From Coriobacteriaceae bacterium AF45-21 (lineage in GTDB: Bacteria; Actinomycetota; Coriobacteriia; Coriobacteriales; Coriobacteriaceae), in assembly GCA_027682925.1 (NCBI GenBank), contig JAQCYU010000039.1, positions 1-14,525 of the forward strand: DNA of 14,525 nt. The letters are read 5' to 3'. The position numbers were made by a program, and so were the translations under genes. The notes beneath the pieces were generated by a model. The model was not told where the DNA came from, searched no databases, and saw nothing but the letters and a program-made list of their open reading frames with translations. This document shows, piece after piece, positions 7,412 to 12,928 of the stretch (the stretch's first letter is position 1; the number at the start of each line of letters is the position of its first letter).

Positions 7412-7509
7412 AAAAATGCCGTTATCGGTTCAAGCAAATCACGTTCGCGCAGGTAAACTCATGTATACGGGAACTTTGACTCGATCCCTAGCCACCTTGC
7501 AGCATTGTT
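7412..7509. other. Spacer between the two inverted-repeat blocks
   Basis: About 100 nt with no open frame, hairpin or recognisable site. Together with the repeat blocks it makes up most of the roughly 550-nt non-coding gap between the PilZ start (7160) and the IID stop (7711). Confidence 0.5.
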
Positions 7510-7626
7510 ATCTCTCATATTTATCTCTCGTCTTTCAGCTATCTCTCGTGTTAGAGATGAGTGAGAGATGAGAGATGCGTGAGTGATGGACGAGTGTGAT
7601 TTTTTGGACGGTCGGAAAATCCCTCA
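7510..7626. repeat. Composite intergenic repeat, copy 2 (decayed)
   Basis: The left part repeats the block described at 7354: ATCTCTC at 7510, 7523 and 7541, then AGAGAT/GAGAGAT at 7553, 7563 and 7570. It continues into GAGTGTGA (7592-7599), TTTGGACGG (7603-7611) and TCGGAAAATCC (7612-7622). The same order is seen at 12685-12781, where the final segment is preceded by 27 extra nt. Copy 2 therefore looks like an internally deleted form. It ends just before the PTS operon terminator. Confidence 0.75.
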
Positions 7627-7631
7627 AATAA

Positions 7632-7665
7632 AAAACGGGGCCGGCCTTACGCCGAGCCCCGTTTT
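7632..7665 (-). terminator. Terminator of the PTS operon
   Basis: A 10-bp stem (AAAACGGGGC at 7632-7641 with its complement at 7656-7665), with an inner CGGC/GCCG stem around a 5-nt loop. On the minus strand it is followed by a T-rich run, TTATTTGAG. It lies 46 nt past the IID stop. Confidence 0.88.
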
Positions 7666-7710
7666 CAAACGGTCAGTTAGTTATCCAACGCGCGAGCATA
7701 GCAGTCAACA

Positions 7711-8559
7711 TTACGCCGCCGCGAACACTCCCAAGCCCGTTCCGATGATGCATATTGCGAAGATGCCCAAGATGATCCAAATGGTCTTGACGCCCTTTTT
7801 ATAGAGGGCAACGCAAGCGAACGTTGCCAGCAAGGGCAGCAGACCGGGGAAGATCGAATCGAACAGATCCTGCAGGACAATCTCCGAACCACCCACGTCA
7901 AAGGTCAAAGCCGTGGACAGCGAGACCTGTGCCGCAATCATGGCGCCGATAACGGTCATTCCGAGAACACCGGCAGCATGCGTCATGCGAGACATAAGGT
8001 TGCTCTCTTCGGACTGCTGCAAAAACTTGGTTCCCAAGTCGTAACCCAGATGGGCGGCGACGATACGCGTTGCAAAGTTAATCACGGAGTAGATGAGCGC
8101 GTACACGATGGGGCCGAGCGGGTTGCCCGTCGAAGCGATGCCAATACCAATGCCGGCGGCAACCACGCGGAACGTACCCCAGTAGAACGAATCGCCGATG
8201 CCGGAAAGCGGTCCCATAAGGCCGACCTTCATGGCGTTAATCGAGGACGTGTCGAAGTTCTTATCGGCAGCCGCCTGCTCTTCCATCGAAACCGTTAGGC
8301 CGGCTACAAACGGAAGCACATGAGGCGTGATGTTAAAGAACTCGGTATGGCGATCGAGCGCCGCATAGTAATCGTCGTCGTTGGGATAGATCTTTCGCAG
8401 GGGCTTCTGAATGGTGTACATGAAGCCCATTGCCATCATCTTGTCGTACGACTGCGAGCACTGGCTCGTAAACTGGCGAAGGAACATGCTCCGATACATA
8501 TCGGGAGTCATAATCGCGTCCTTCTTGGCCTCTTTGAGGTCGGTGTTCTGGATAGCCAT
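7711..8559 (-). CDS. PTS mannose/fructose/sorbose-family IID component
   Basis: A 282-residue membrane subunit that, with IIC, forms the sugar channel of a mannose-class phosphotransferase system. Family landmarks are FFNITPHVLPFVAGLTVSME (about 74-93), the signature GLMGPLSGIGDSFYWGT (113-129) and hydrophobic helices at about 130-165 and in the C-terminal third. Length is normal for IID. Its ATG overlaps the IIC stop by one base (TAATG), and its binding site AGGAGGA lies inside the last IIC codons, so the two are translationally coupled. It is the last gene of the operon and is followed by a strong terminator. The substrate cannot be read from IID itself; the deglycase in the operon points to a sugar-amine. 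Confidence 0.95.
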   Translation of the reverse strand: MAIQNTDLKEAKKDAIMTPDMYRSMFLRQFTSQCSQSYDKMMAMGFMYTIQKPLRKIYPNDDDYYAALDRHTEFFNITPHVLPFVAGLTVSMEEQAAADKNFDTSSINAMKVGLMGPLSGIGDSFYWGTFRVVAAGIGIGIASTGNPLGPIVYALIYSVINFATRIVAAHLGYDLGTKFLQQSEESNLMSRMTHAAGVLGMTVIGAMIAAQVSLSTALTFDVGGSEIVLQDLFDSIFPGLLPLLATFACVALYKKGVKTIWIILGIFAICIIGTGLGVFAAA

Positions 8560-9332
8560 TAGAAGTCCTCCTCTTCATCTGCAGCAACCGTCTGCGGACC
8601 GGACGAGCCCTCGCGGAAGGCCAGGAGCAGCGCGACGCAAATGGCAGCTGCGGCGACGCCGACCACGTCCATCTTGAGGTAGATGACCATAATGAAGCCC
8701 AGGAACAGCCAGGGAAGGAGCTTGTTATCGCCCATGGTCCTGATAAGAAGAGCGAAGCCGATGCAGACCATGACGCCGGACGCAACGTTGAGGCCGTCCA
8801 TCACAAACTGCGGAATCGCGCTGAGCGCATTGTTGATAAGGTCGGCACCAAAGAACAGCGAGCCAAACACCAGCAGTGCAGACGGAATGCCAATCGACAG
8901 CGGCACGATGGTCAGATGGTACAGATTCGCCTTGGCAAGATCGCGATTTGCCAGAGCGGTCTCAATCTTCTTGCAGGCAAAGGCACCCGGAACGGCGTAG
9001 CAGAAGTTGCGCCACACCTGAAGGAAGACGGAGACGGGAAGGGCGAGCGCGACGGCAGTTGCCGTGCCCGTACCCGTAATGACGGCAAACGCGCAGCCAA
9101 GCACGCCGGAGGCATAGACCTCGGGAGGAACCGCCGCGCCGACCATGATGGCGCCCATGAACATGGACTCCAAAGCAGCGCCGACGATAACGCCCTGCTG
9201 GACATCGCCAAGGATCAAGCCGACAAACAGGCTCGTAAACAGCGGACGACCAAGCATCGTAATGCCAAATAATTGCTCGTCCATGGACGCAATAAATGCG
9301 ACCAGTGCAACTAGAAGATACTGGACAACCAT
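8559..9332 (-). CDS. PTS mannose/fructose/sorbose-family IIC component
   Basis: A 257-residue polytopic membrane subunit carrying substrate across the membrane with IID. The start is ATG at 9332, which has GGGG 9 nt upstream; an in-frame TTG at 9341 touches that GGGG directly and is unlikely. Family landmarks are FIASMDEQLFGITMLGRPLF near the start, LGDVQQGVIVGAALE, and many hydrophobic helices through to the C-terminal part ending in an acidic tail, DEEEDF, which also encodes the IID binding site. A strong hairpin lies between the deglycase stop and this gene. Length is normal for IIC. Confidence 0.94.
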   Translation of the reverse strand: MVVQYLLVALVAFIASMDEQLFGITMLGRPLFTSLFVGLILGDVQQGVIVGAALESMFMGAIMVGAAVPPEVYASGVLGCAFAVITGTGTATAVALALPVSVFLQVWRNFCYAVPGAFACKKIETALANRDLAKANLYHLTIVPLSIGIPSALLVFGSLFFGADLINNALSAIPQFVMDGLNVASGVMVCIGFALLIRTMGDNKLLPWLFLGFIMVIYLKMDVVGVAAAAICVALLLAFREGSSGPQTVAADEEEDF

Positions 9333-9353
9333 TTCGATCAACCCCAGAAACAG

Positions 9354-9392
9354 GTCTGCAGGCGAGGCATTCTGCGCAGCTCGCCTGCAGAC
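9354..9392 (-). promoter_or_regulatory. Intercistronic mRNA hairpin between deglycase and IIC
   Basis: A perfect 13-bp inverted repeat, GTCTGCAGGCGAG at 9354-9366 and its complement at 9380-9392, with a 13-nt loop. It sits 22 nt past the deglycase stop and about 22 nt before the IIC start. No T run follows on the minus strand, so it is more likely a stability or processing element that sets enzyme-to-transporter ratio than a terminator. Confidence 0.75.
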
Positions 9393-9413
9393 AACCGCAG
9401 CAATTTGAGAGGA

Positions 9414-10448
9414 TTAGTAGTTCATCTGGTGATAGTAACGACGCGTGGTGAGCGGGTGGTTACGGACGTGCTCGAGATGGCAGCTCAGACGCTCGGTGAT
9501 GGTGTAGGTGACCATCGGGGAGACGATCTTGCGGAACTCGGGGTCGCTGAACGGCAGCTCGACCTCGGCGGTGTCAAACTTGTTCACGCGGACGTTGACG
9601 CCCTTCTCGTCGGCGAGCATGTGAGTGAAGTTGTCCACGCGGTCCATGAGCTTACGGGTGTCGTCCTCGCCGTAGAGCATGATGAGGCTCGTGCCTTCCT
9701 CGCACAGCTCGATGGTGCCGTGGAAGAACTCGGCGGCGTGGATGGACTTGGTCTTGATCCACTGCATCTCCTCGAGGATGCACATGGCGTAGTCGTAGGC
9801 CTCACCCCAGAGCATGCCGGAGCCAATCACCATGTGGTAATCGGTGTCCTTGAAGTCCTCGGCCATGGCGGCGCAGCGCTCGTCCTGAGCGTCCTTGGCC
9901 TTGATGAGGTACGGAGCGATGTTGCCGAACTCTTCCATGAAGGTGTCGTACTTGGGGAAGGCGCCGGCGTTCTTGAGGAAGCGGGCGACCAGCGTGATCT
10001 GGTAGGTGTAGATGGCCTCGCACAGAACGTCGTCCTCGGCGAAGCTGAAGAACTTGTAATCGGCGTACTCGGTGGCCGGGGTGTTGTCGTTGGAGACATA
10101 CATCAGCGTGCGGGCGCCCTGCTCCTGGCAGAACTTGGCAGCCTCAATGATCTCGGGGGTGGTGCCGGTACGGGTGGAGAAGACGCAGACAGAATCCTTG
10201 TTGAAGGTCTTGGGCGGGCAGGCGAGGAACTCTGCGGCGATCTCGCAGTGGACATCGACGTCGGCCGTGGTGGTCTCGACCCAATACTTCATCGGGAGCG
10301 TGTGGGCCCAGGTGCCGCCGCAGCCGATGAAGAAGATGTTGGAATAACCCTGCTCGCAGACCTCGTCCACGGCAGCCTCAATCTGAGGACGGAGAGCGAG
10401 GGCATCGCTCACAACCTTCTCGTAACGAGGCTCATCGAAATTGAACAT
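9414..10448 (-). CDS. SIS-domain sugar-amine-6-phosphate deglycase, FrlB-like
   Basis: A 344-residue cytoplasmic enzyme with two SIS domains (about 33-165 and 200-330), expected to cleave a phosphorylated Amadori product such as fructoselysine-6-phosphate or glucoselysine-6-phosphate into hexose-6-phosphate and amino acid. Phosphosugar-binding motifs are GCGGT (42-46) and STRTGTTPE (91-99). The segment LEEMQW (225-230) and HAAEFFHG (237-244) closely resembles the FrlB family as I recall it, where a conserved Glu and His act in catalysis. The end, NHPLTTRRYYHQMNY, matches the FrlB-type RRY...Y terminus. GlmS-like aminotransferase is excluded, since there is no glutaminase domain. It has its own promoter, lies in a mannose-type PTS operon, and so probably acts on the transporter's phosphorylated product. 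The exact substrate is not determined by sequence. Confidence 0.82.
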   Translation of the reverse strand: MFNFDEPRYEKVVSDALALRPQIEAAVDEVCEQGYSNIFFIGCGGTWAHTLPMKYWVETTTADVDVHCEIAAEFLACPPKTFNKDSVCVFSTRTGTTPEIIEAAKFCQEQGARTLMYVSNDNTPATEYADYKFFSFAEDDVLCEAIYTYQITLVARFLKNAGAFPKYDTFMEEFGNIAPYLIKAKDAQDERCAAMAEDFKDTDYHMVIGSGMLWGEAYDYAMCILEEMQWIKTKSIHAAEFFHGTIELCEEGTSLIMLYGEDDTRKLMDRVDNFTHMLADEKGVNVRVNKFDTAEVELPFSDPEFRKIVSPMVTYTITERLSCHLEHVRNHPLTTRRYYHQMNY

Positions 10449-10498
10449 CCCTTACTCCTAACTCACTTGGATGAACCCTTCATTCATCCCATGACGTT

Positions 10499-10526
10499 AT
10501 AATACTTTATATAACTAACTATGCAA
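10499..10526 (-). promoter_or_regulatory. Promoter of the deglycase-IIC-IID transcript
   Basis: On the minus strand, TTGCAT (10521-10526) and TATTAT (10499-10504) are 16 nt apart, a good vegetative promoter. It lies 40 nt past the terminator that ends IIA-IIB and about 50 nt before the deglycase start, in an AT-rich patch. The leader contains GTTAGGAGTAAGGG before ATG. Confidence 0.7.
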
Positions 10527-10565
10527 GAACTATTTCAGACTTTTTTGATTTTTCTTTAATAAAAA

Positions 10566-10591
10566 GCCCGCCGATCAAATAATCGACGGGC
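10566..10591 (-). terminator. Intrinsic terminator after IIB, inside the PTS locus
   Basis: A 10-bp stem with one mismatch (GCCCGCCGAT at 10566-10575 with ATCGACGGGC at 10582-10591) and a 6-nt loop, followed on the minus strand by TTTTTATTAAAG. It lies 52 nt past the IIB stop and splits the PTS genes into two transcripts, probably with partial readthrough. Confidence 0.82.
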
Positions 10592-10642
10592 ATAGGCATA
10601 GAGCATTGGTTCAATAAATGCCGAGCATCAACGTGTTTCCGG

Positions 10643-11116
10643 CTAGAAAACGTCCTTGGCAAACACCTTAGCGTCATTGGGGACCTGACGGATTTCGATG
10701 GCCACGCCATCGCCCAGGAGCTCTTGGATATGCTCGGCATCTTTCTCGGTCGCAAAGATCGCAGGGGTCGGATGAAGCGTGGTCTCAGGGGTCTTTCGGG
10801 TTCCGCCCAGATTGATCTCTTTGATGTCTTTGCAACCCTTAGCGAGACGATAGACATCTTCAATCGTCTCAGTGATGATAAACAGCGAATACTTGTCGGT
10901 AACGCCGCTGTTGAGCGCCTCGATAGCAGCGTCAACATCCTTGATGACGAGTTTAACGCCGTTGGGGCGGGCGAGCCTCAAGGCCGCCTTCCTCATGTCG
11001 TCTTTTGCCACAGCATCGCTGGCAAGCAAGATGCAATCTACATCCAAAGCGTGAGTCCAGGACATGGCAACTTGGCCGTGAATCAGTCGGTAATCAACTC
11101 TCGTAAGCTTAATCAT
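10643..11116 (-). CDS. PTS mannose/fructose/sorbose-family IIB component
   Basis: A 157-residue cytoplasmic protein that takes phosphate from IIA and passes it to the incoming sugar. The start is ATG at 11116, which has GGAG 9 nt upstream; the in-frame ATG at 11125 abuts that GGAG. This start gives the usual family beginning MIKLTRVDYRLIHGQV, with the phosphorylated His at position 13 in RLIHGQ. Later family features are VKLVIKDVDAAIEAL and EINLGGTRKTPETTLHPTPA, which is rather long in Thr and Pro, as in this class. It follows IIA after 71 nt and is followed by a terminator. Specificity resides mostly in IIB and IIC, and cannot be named from sequence alone. Confidence 0.94.
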   Translation of the reverse strand: MIKLTRVDYRLIHGQVAMSWTHALDVDCILLASDAVAKDDMRKAALRLARPNGVKLVIKDVDAAIEALNSGVTDKYSLFIITETIEDVYRLAKGCKDIKEINLGGTRKTPETTLHPTPAIFATEKDAEHIQELLGDGVAIEIRQVPNDAKVFAKDVF

Positions 11117-11187
11117 CGTTATCATCTCCGCACGTGATAAAGGGAATGACAGGTGTGGCCCCTAGCTAGGGCTCGAACCAGAACTAA

Positions 11188-11607
11188 CTAGAACTCTTCT
11201 TCCTCGGCGCCGGCAAGCATGTCCGCCGCCTCGCAAAGCTGAATAAACGAACGCGATCCCTCGACCGCGGCTTTGGCCTTGTCCGCATCCAGGGAGTCCA
11301 GCTGTGTAACCATTTCCACCAGCAGCGGCAAGTTCATTCCAGCGATTAACGTAAACGATCCGTCGGTCTGCCTCTGAATGAATTCGTTGTTTACAGAGCC
11401 GCCAAAGATGTCAGTCACGACAAACCAAGAGTCGGCAGGGTCCCTCGTCTCCATCCATGCATCAATCAACGCCGCGACGTCCCTTGAATCGTCATCGACA
11501 TAGGCGCACAGGCACTCGATTCGGTCGTTGGTGCCCATCAGAATCTCCAGAGAGCTTTTCATGCCTTGGGCGAGATAACCATGACTCGCTAGCAATATCT
11601 TATTCAT
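11188..11607 (-). CDS. PTS mannose/fructose/sorbose-family IIA component
   Basis: A 139-residue cytoplasmic protein that accepts phosphate from HPr. The active His is H9 in LLASHGYLAQG, the standard EIIA-Man site. TDIFGGSVNNEF (65-76) is the second family signature. It starts at ATG 11607 with TTGGAG five nt before it and ends with an acidic tail, GAEEEEF. It is the first gene of the PTS transcript and reads away from the regulator gene, which lies upstream on the same strand with about 135 nt between. IIA and IIB are separate proteins here, not fused as in E. coli ManX. Confidence 0.95.
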   Translation of the reverse strand: MNKILLASHGYLAQGMKSSLEILMGTNDRIECLCAYVDDDSRDVAALIDAWMETRDPADSWFVVTDIFGGSVNNEFIQRQTDGSFTLIAGMNLPLLVEMVTQLDSLDADKAKAAVEGSRSFIQLCEAADMLAGAEEEEF

Positions 11608-11625
11608 AGTTCTCCAATACCAATA

Positions 11626-11665
11626 GGACGTACTATATTGTCATAACAAAGTATATTAGCAATCT
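11626..11665 (-). promoter_or_regulatory. Candidate promoter and operator region of IIA-IIB
   Basis: On the minus strand the AT-rich stretch contains TTGCTA, then TTGTTATGACAA (an inverted repeat, TTGT/ACAA) running into TATAGT, about 25-60 nt before the IIA start. TTGCTA to TATAGT is 19 nt, slightly long. The element ACAATATA also occurs upstream of the regulator gene. It may be a binding site of the GntR regulator. Confidence 0.4.
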
Positions 11666-11709
11666 ACCCTACGTGGTGTGTCTATTTTCCAAATCCGCGA
11701 ACGGTAACA

Positions 11710-11731
11710 ATTGGTCGGTAAATCGACCAAT
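11710..11731. promoter_or_regulatory. 22-bp inverted repeat between regulator gene and IIA
   Basis: ATTGGTCG (11710-11717) and CGACCAAT (11724-11731) are perfect 8-bp arms around 6 nt. It lies 12 nt past the regulator stop (11743) and about 105 nt before the IIA start. No T run follows on the minus strand, so it is a weak terminator candidate. The TGGTC/GACCA arms resemble the half-sites of GntR/UTRA-type operators, which usually have a shorter centre. Confidence 0.5.
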
Positions 11732-11742
11732 CTATCGCTAAT

Positions 11743-12447
11743 TTACAAATAGAACTTCAGTCGCTCGGTGCAGTACACCTGACGGGAGATGAAAAGCGGC
11801 TCGCCACTTGGGGCATAACGTCTATCGACAAACAGAAGCAGCGAAGAGTCCAGCTCCACGTTAAGGTATGCCGCCTCGAGCTCGCTCGCATAGCAGACCT
11901 CGAGCGTACGCGTGTTGGGACCCATCTTGATCCCCTGGCGATCGAGTACCGCCATCAGCGAATCATCGAGGGGCTCATGCTCCAAAAAAGAAAGCGCAGC
12001 GGAATAGCTATTGGTTTCCAGCATCGTGGGCTTGCCATCCACAAGGCGCAGACGACGGCTACGCAATACCTTTTGGGTATCGTCTACGCCCAGGAACTTC
12101 GCGTCTCGCAGACTTGGGAAGTCCCAGCCCATTTCGAGAACCCTGGTAGACGCCTGTTTGCCCGCAAGCTGGCACGAATGGGTAAAGCTCTCACGGTCGT
12201 CCGCGGCATACATCTGCGTGTCCGACGAAACGAACGTGCCCTTGCCGCGGGCCCTCTCAACAAGCCCAGCATCTTCCATTTCTTTAATTGCGGAGCGAAC
12301 CGTTATTCGGCTCACGCCAAATTGCTCGATAAGCTCCGCCTCGGTCGGAAGCTTATCTCCCGGGCGGTACGTGCCGTTGGCGATTGAATCAGAAAGCGCA
12401 CGAACAATCTGTTTGTACAGGGGGATAACGCTATTTGCCTCAACCAT
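11743..12447 (-). CDS. GntR-family regulator with UTRA domain
   Basis: A 234-residue transcription factor. ATG 12447 is preferred: AAAGG lies 10 nt before it but only 1 nt before the alternative ATG at 12456. Residues about 8-72 form the GntR winged helix, with PLYKQIVRALSDSIANGTY, LPTEAELIEQFGVSRITVR and ARGKGTFV. Residues about 85-230 form the UTRA ligand-binding domain of the HutC/FrlR subfamily, ending SRQVYCTERLKFYL. Such proteins bind phosphorylated sugars or sugar-amines and release their operators. The position upstream of the PTS genes on the same strand makes it the likely regulator of this locus. It may also control itself, as an ACAATATA element lies in its own upstream region. 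Confidence 0.92.
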   Translation of the reverse strand: MVEANSVIPLYKQIVRALSDSIANGTYRPGDKLPTEAELIEQFGVSRITVRSAIKEMEDAGLVERARGKGTFVSSDTQMYAADDRESFTHSCQLAGKQASTRVLEMGWDFPSLRDAKFLGVDDTQKVLRSRRLRLVDGKPTMLETNSYSAALSFLEHEPLDDSLMAVLDRQGIKMGPNTRTLEVCYASELEAAYLNVELDSSLLLFVDRRYAPSGEPLFISRQVYCTERLKFYL

Positions 12448-12456
12448 ATCAACCAT

Positions 12457-12659
12457 ACCTTTACAAGGAATCAGCAGCCTATAGATAAATGACTTATATT
12501 GTATTAGAACTTTTTAGCACTCCACGCCATTTCCTATAATGTTTTAGCAAACGAGGGGTTATTTTGCGTAAGCGGTGTAGAGTCCATCCATTTCCGCATA
12601 CAGCTTCAATCTGATGGCGGTATATGCATCCGATAAGCCGATTGATTTTTATCTTCTAC
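12457..12659. other. Intergenic region upstream of the regulator
   Basis: About 200 nt. On the minus strand GTGCTA and TATAAG, 16 nt apart (TATAAG at 12491-12496), form a weak candidate promoter for the GntR gene. ACAATATA (12495-12502) is shared with the IIA upstream region. The remaining part to 12659 shows no gene or structure that I can support. Confidence 0.4.
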
Positions 12660-12838
12660 CTGTCTCACATTCATCCCTCGTCGTAGAGATGAATGTAAGG
12701 TGAGAGATACGTACTTGACGCGCGAGCGTGGATATTTGGACGGTTTTTGGGCTTTTGGCGGCCGATTTCGTCCGAAAATCCACGCTCATGCGGCAGACGT
12801 CCGAATTTCCACGCTCGTGTGCCAGAAAATCCACGCTC
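12660..12838. repeat. Composite intergenic repeat, copy 3 (fullest copy)
   Basis: The first part has an inverted pair, ACATTCATCCCT (12668-12679) and AGAGATGAATGT (12685-12696), then GAGAGAT (12702-12708). The second part has GAGCGTGGA (12724-12732), TTTGGACGG (12735-12743), and TCCACGCTC at 12779, 12808 and 12830. GAGCGTGGA with the first TCCACGCTC forms long inverted arms of about 20 nt with few mismatches. The spacings 55 and 29 nt equal those of copy A (841-933). It lies between the regulator and the promoter of the M16 gene. Confidence 0.8.
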
Positions 12839-12848
12839 ATCCGGCAGA

Positions 12849-12876
12849 TTGGTCGAAGGCCCCATATGGGTATACT
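12849..12876 (+). promoter_or_regulatory. Promoter of the M16 peptidase gene
   Basis: TTGGTC (12849-12854) and TATACT (12871-12876) are 16 nt apart, 53 nt before the start codon. It begins only 10 nt past the last TCCACGCTC of the repeat, so the repeat may affect it. Confidence 0.6.
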
Positions 12877-12928
12877 CTCGGGGATTCGACTCGATTCGCC
12901 CCCGTTGGGGCGCCAAAGGAGACTGCAT

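Noticed and set aside
7354..7576. Regular ATCTCTC/GAGAGAT heptamers, as a CRISPR-like array
   Set aside because: Units are 7 nt at 11-nt or irregular spacing, with inverted copies and no unique spacers; there are no cas genes.
9405..10502. Long plus-strand open frame opposite the deglycase gene
   Set aside because: Valine/leucine-rich translation typical of an antisense shadow of a GC-rich gene; no binding site, and the minus frame has clear SIS motifs. The same applies to the minus-strand frame at 13372-14415 and plus-strand frame at 5355-6116.
11160..11171. Perfect 12-bp palindrome CCCTAGCTAGGG between IIA and IIB
   Set aside because: Self-complementary without a loop and no T run; too short to claim as an operator or terminator from one occurrence.
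11168..11178. GGTTCGAGCCC on the minus strand, resembling a tRNA T arm
   Set aside because: Upstream sequence is the end of the IIA gene; no acceptor, D or anticodon arms can be formed around it.
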